Source: Paludibacter sp. (lineage in GTDB: Bacteria; Bacteroidota; Bacteroidia; Bacteroidales; Paludibacteraceae). From it: a DNA stretch of 64,000 nucleotides. Positions 62,466 to 64,000 of the stretch are shown piece after piece; the stretch's first letter is position 1; each line of letters starts with the position of its first letter. A model generated the notes under the pieces. It saw only the letters and a program-made list of their open reading frames with translations, did not search any database and had not been told where the DNA came from. The position numbers and the translations under genes are program-made. The stretch lies in contig JAAFGX010000003.1 of assembly GCA_010365115.1 (NCBI GenBank), positions 1 through 64,000 on the forward strand, given 5' to 3'.

Positions 62466-64000
62466 ATGAAATTCCTTAAAAATATCCGTGTTGCAATTGC
62501 TATTTTGTTTTTTCTTCCAATTTTGCTGTTTTTTATAGATTTTATCGGTAAATTGCCATTGCAACTTCATGAATTATTGAAATTTCAATGGATTCCAGCA
62601 TTGTTATCGCTTAATTTGGTACTTATTGGAATTTTATTAGTTTTAAGTCTGTTATTTGGGAGAATATATTGCTCTACAATTTGTCCTTTGGGCGTTTTTC
62701 AGGATATAATTTCATGGAAATCACGTTTTTTTAAAAAGAAAAAGAAAAAATTCCGCTTCAAATACATGAAATCGCAAAACATCTTGCGATACACCATACT
62801 CGGATTAACAATAGTTGCATTCATTTTCGGAAGTTCTTTATTAGTCATTTTATTTGATCCATACAGCACGTTTGGTCGTATCATTTCGCAACTATTTCGT
62901 CCTCTGGCAATATGGGGCAACAATAGTATGGCTGCATTGTTGAGTGGAATGGGGAATTATTCAATGTACAAAGTGGAGCAAGTTGGTTTTGTCCCCGTTG
63001 CTTTTAGCATTACAATACTTTTTTTCATTGGTATCGGAATTATGTCATGGTTTCGTGGCAGATTATATTGCAATACCATTTGTCCAGTTGGGACCACGCT
63101 GGGTTTGTTTGCACCTTTCTCATTATTTCGAATTTCAATAAAAAAATCCACCTGTACACGATGCGGTTCATGTGAAAAAACCTGTAAATCACAATGCATC
63201 GACAGCGAGACGATGAAAGTGGATGATTCTCGCTGCGTCAGTTGTTTTAATTGCTTGACAGTTTGCAAAAAAGCAAGCATGAAATACGAATTCCGTTACA
63301 AAAAATCGGAAGTGGCACCCATAAAAGTTTTAACTGGAAAAAATAGCAGACGAACATTTCTTTTGACTTCTGGAGCAGTAATCACTTCAATTGCTCTTGC
63401 AAAAGCTAACACGATTACAGGTAAAAAAGATTCCATTCTTTCACGTAAACCTATAATGCCTCCGGGTGCAATAAATATTGAACATTTCAATACCAATTGT
63501 ACAGGTTGCCAACTTTGTGTCACAAAATGTCCAATGCAAGTATTAAAGCCTGCTTCATTACAATATGGGATTTCGGGAATTATGCAACCCCATTTAGCTT
63601 TTTCTACACATATATTTTGTACTTTCGATTGTAATATTTGTTCTGCGGTTTGTCCGACAAAAGCATTGACAAAAATGCCAATGGAAGAAAAAAAAGTGAC
63701 ACAGATTGGTATTGCAAAACTAAGGTTAGATATGTGCGAAGTGATAACACACGAAACTGATTGTGGAGCTTGTTCAGAACATTGTCCTACACAGGCAGTT
63801 CACATGATTCCTTACAAAAACGGACTGACCAAACCAGAAGTCATACCTGAATTATGTATTGGTTGTGGTGGTTGTGAATCAATTTGTCCCGTCAGACCCT
63901 ATCAGGCTATTTACGTTGAAGGAGTAACAAGTCAACTAAAAGCAAAAAAACCGGAAGAAGCAAAAAAATTCGATAAAGTAATTGATGATTTTGGGTTTTA
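62466..64000 (+). CDS. NapH-like membrane polyferredoxin fused to a 4Fe-4S ferredoxin region (stop just past window end)
   Basis: Continuous frame from ATG 62466, missing from the ORF track. TM helices, CSTICPLGVFQ, CNTICPVGTTLG, CTRCGSCEKTC, CVSCFNCLTVC, internal NSRRTFLLTSGAVITSIA, CTGCQLCVTKCP, CGACSEHCP, CIGCGGCESICP. Confidence 0.9.
   Translation, partial: MKFLKNIRVAIAILFFLPILLFFIDFIGKLPLQLHELLKFQWIPALLSLNLVLIGILLVLSLLFGRIYCSTICPLGVFQDIISWKSRFFKKKKKKFRFKYMKSQNILRYTILGLTIVAFIFGSSLLVILFDPYSTFGRIISQLFRPLAIWGNNSMAALLSGMGNYSMYKVEQVGFVPVAFSITILFFIGIGIMSWFRGRLYCNTICPVGTTLGLFAPFSLFRISIKKSTCTRCGSCEKTCKSQCIDSETMKVDDSRCVSCFNCLTVCKKASMKYEFRYKKSEVAPIKVLTGKNSRRTFLLTSGAVITSIALAKANTITGKKDSILSRKPIMPPGAINIEHFNTNCTGCQLCVTKCPMQVLKPASLQYGISGIMQPHLAFSTHIFCTFDCNICSAVCPTKALTKMPMEEKKVTQIGIAKLRLDMCEVITHETDCGACSEHCPTQAVHMIPYKNGLTKPEVIPELCIGCGGCESICPVRPYQAIYVEGVTSQLKAKKPEEAKKFDKVIDDFGF

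Overview
This is a gene-dense, AT-rich chromosomal window from a member of the Bacteroidota, probably Bacteroidales. That placement is inferred from TTTG-N19-20-TAnnTTTG promoters and from Bacteroidales-type families such as DUF4249/TonB, DUF4783, DUF4827, DUF4924 and DUF6913. Content is mostly housekeeping: rimP-nusA-infB, infC-rpmI-rplT, valS, pheT, ligA, dapA, serB, udk, nadC, rlmH, hisG, coaX, lptC, glmM, rfbA/rfbC, pth, rplY, tatA-tatC. I found no tRNA or rRNA gene, CRISPR array, prophage, transposase or classical defence island. The most unusual signals are: (1) a GC-rich palindromic repeat lying in frame inside valS; (2) infC with no usable ATG but a strong Shine-Dalgarno upstream of an ATA codon; (3) a 382-bp udk/exonuclease gap filled by three different tandem arrays; (4) a three-copy MITE-like family, one copy of which forms the 5' end of a truncated Imm5-like gene; (5) a tandemly duplicated promoter/mini-lipoprotein/terminator unit; (6) a Tat translocase/Tat substrate/polyferredoxin cluster whose last gene is missing from the ORF track. 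All family assignments come from reading the sequence; no database search was run.
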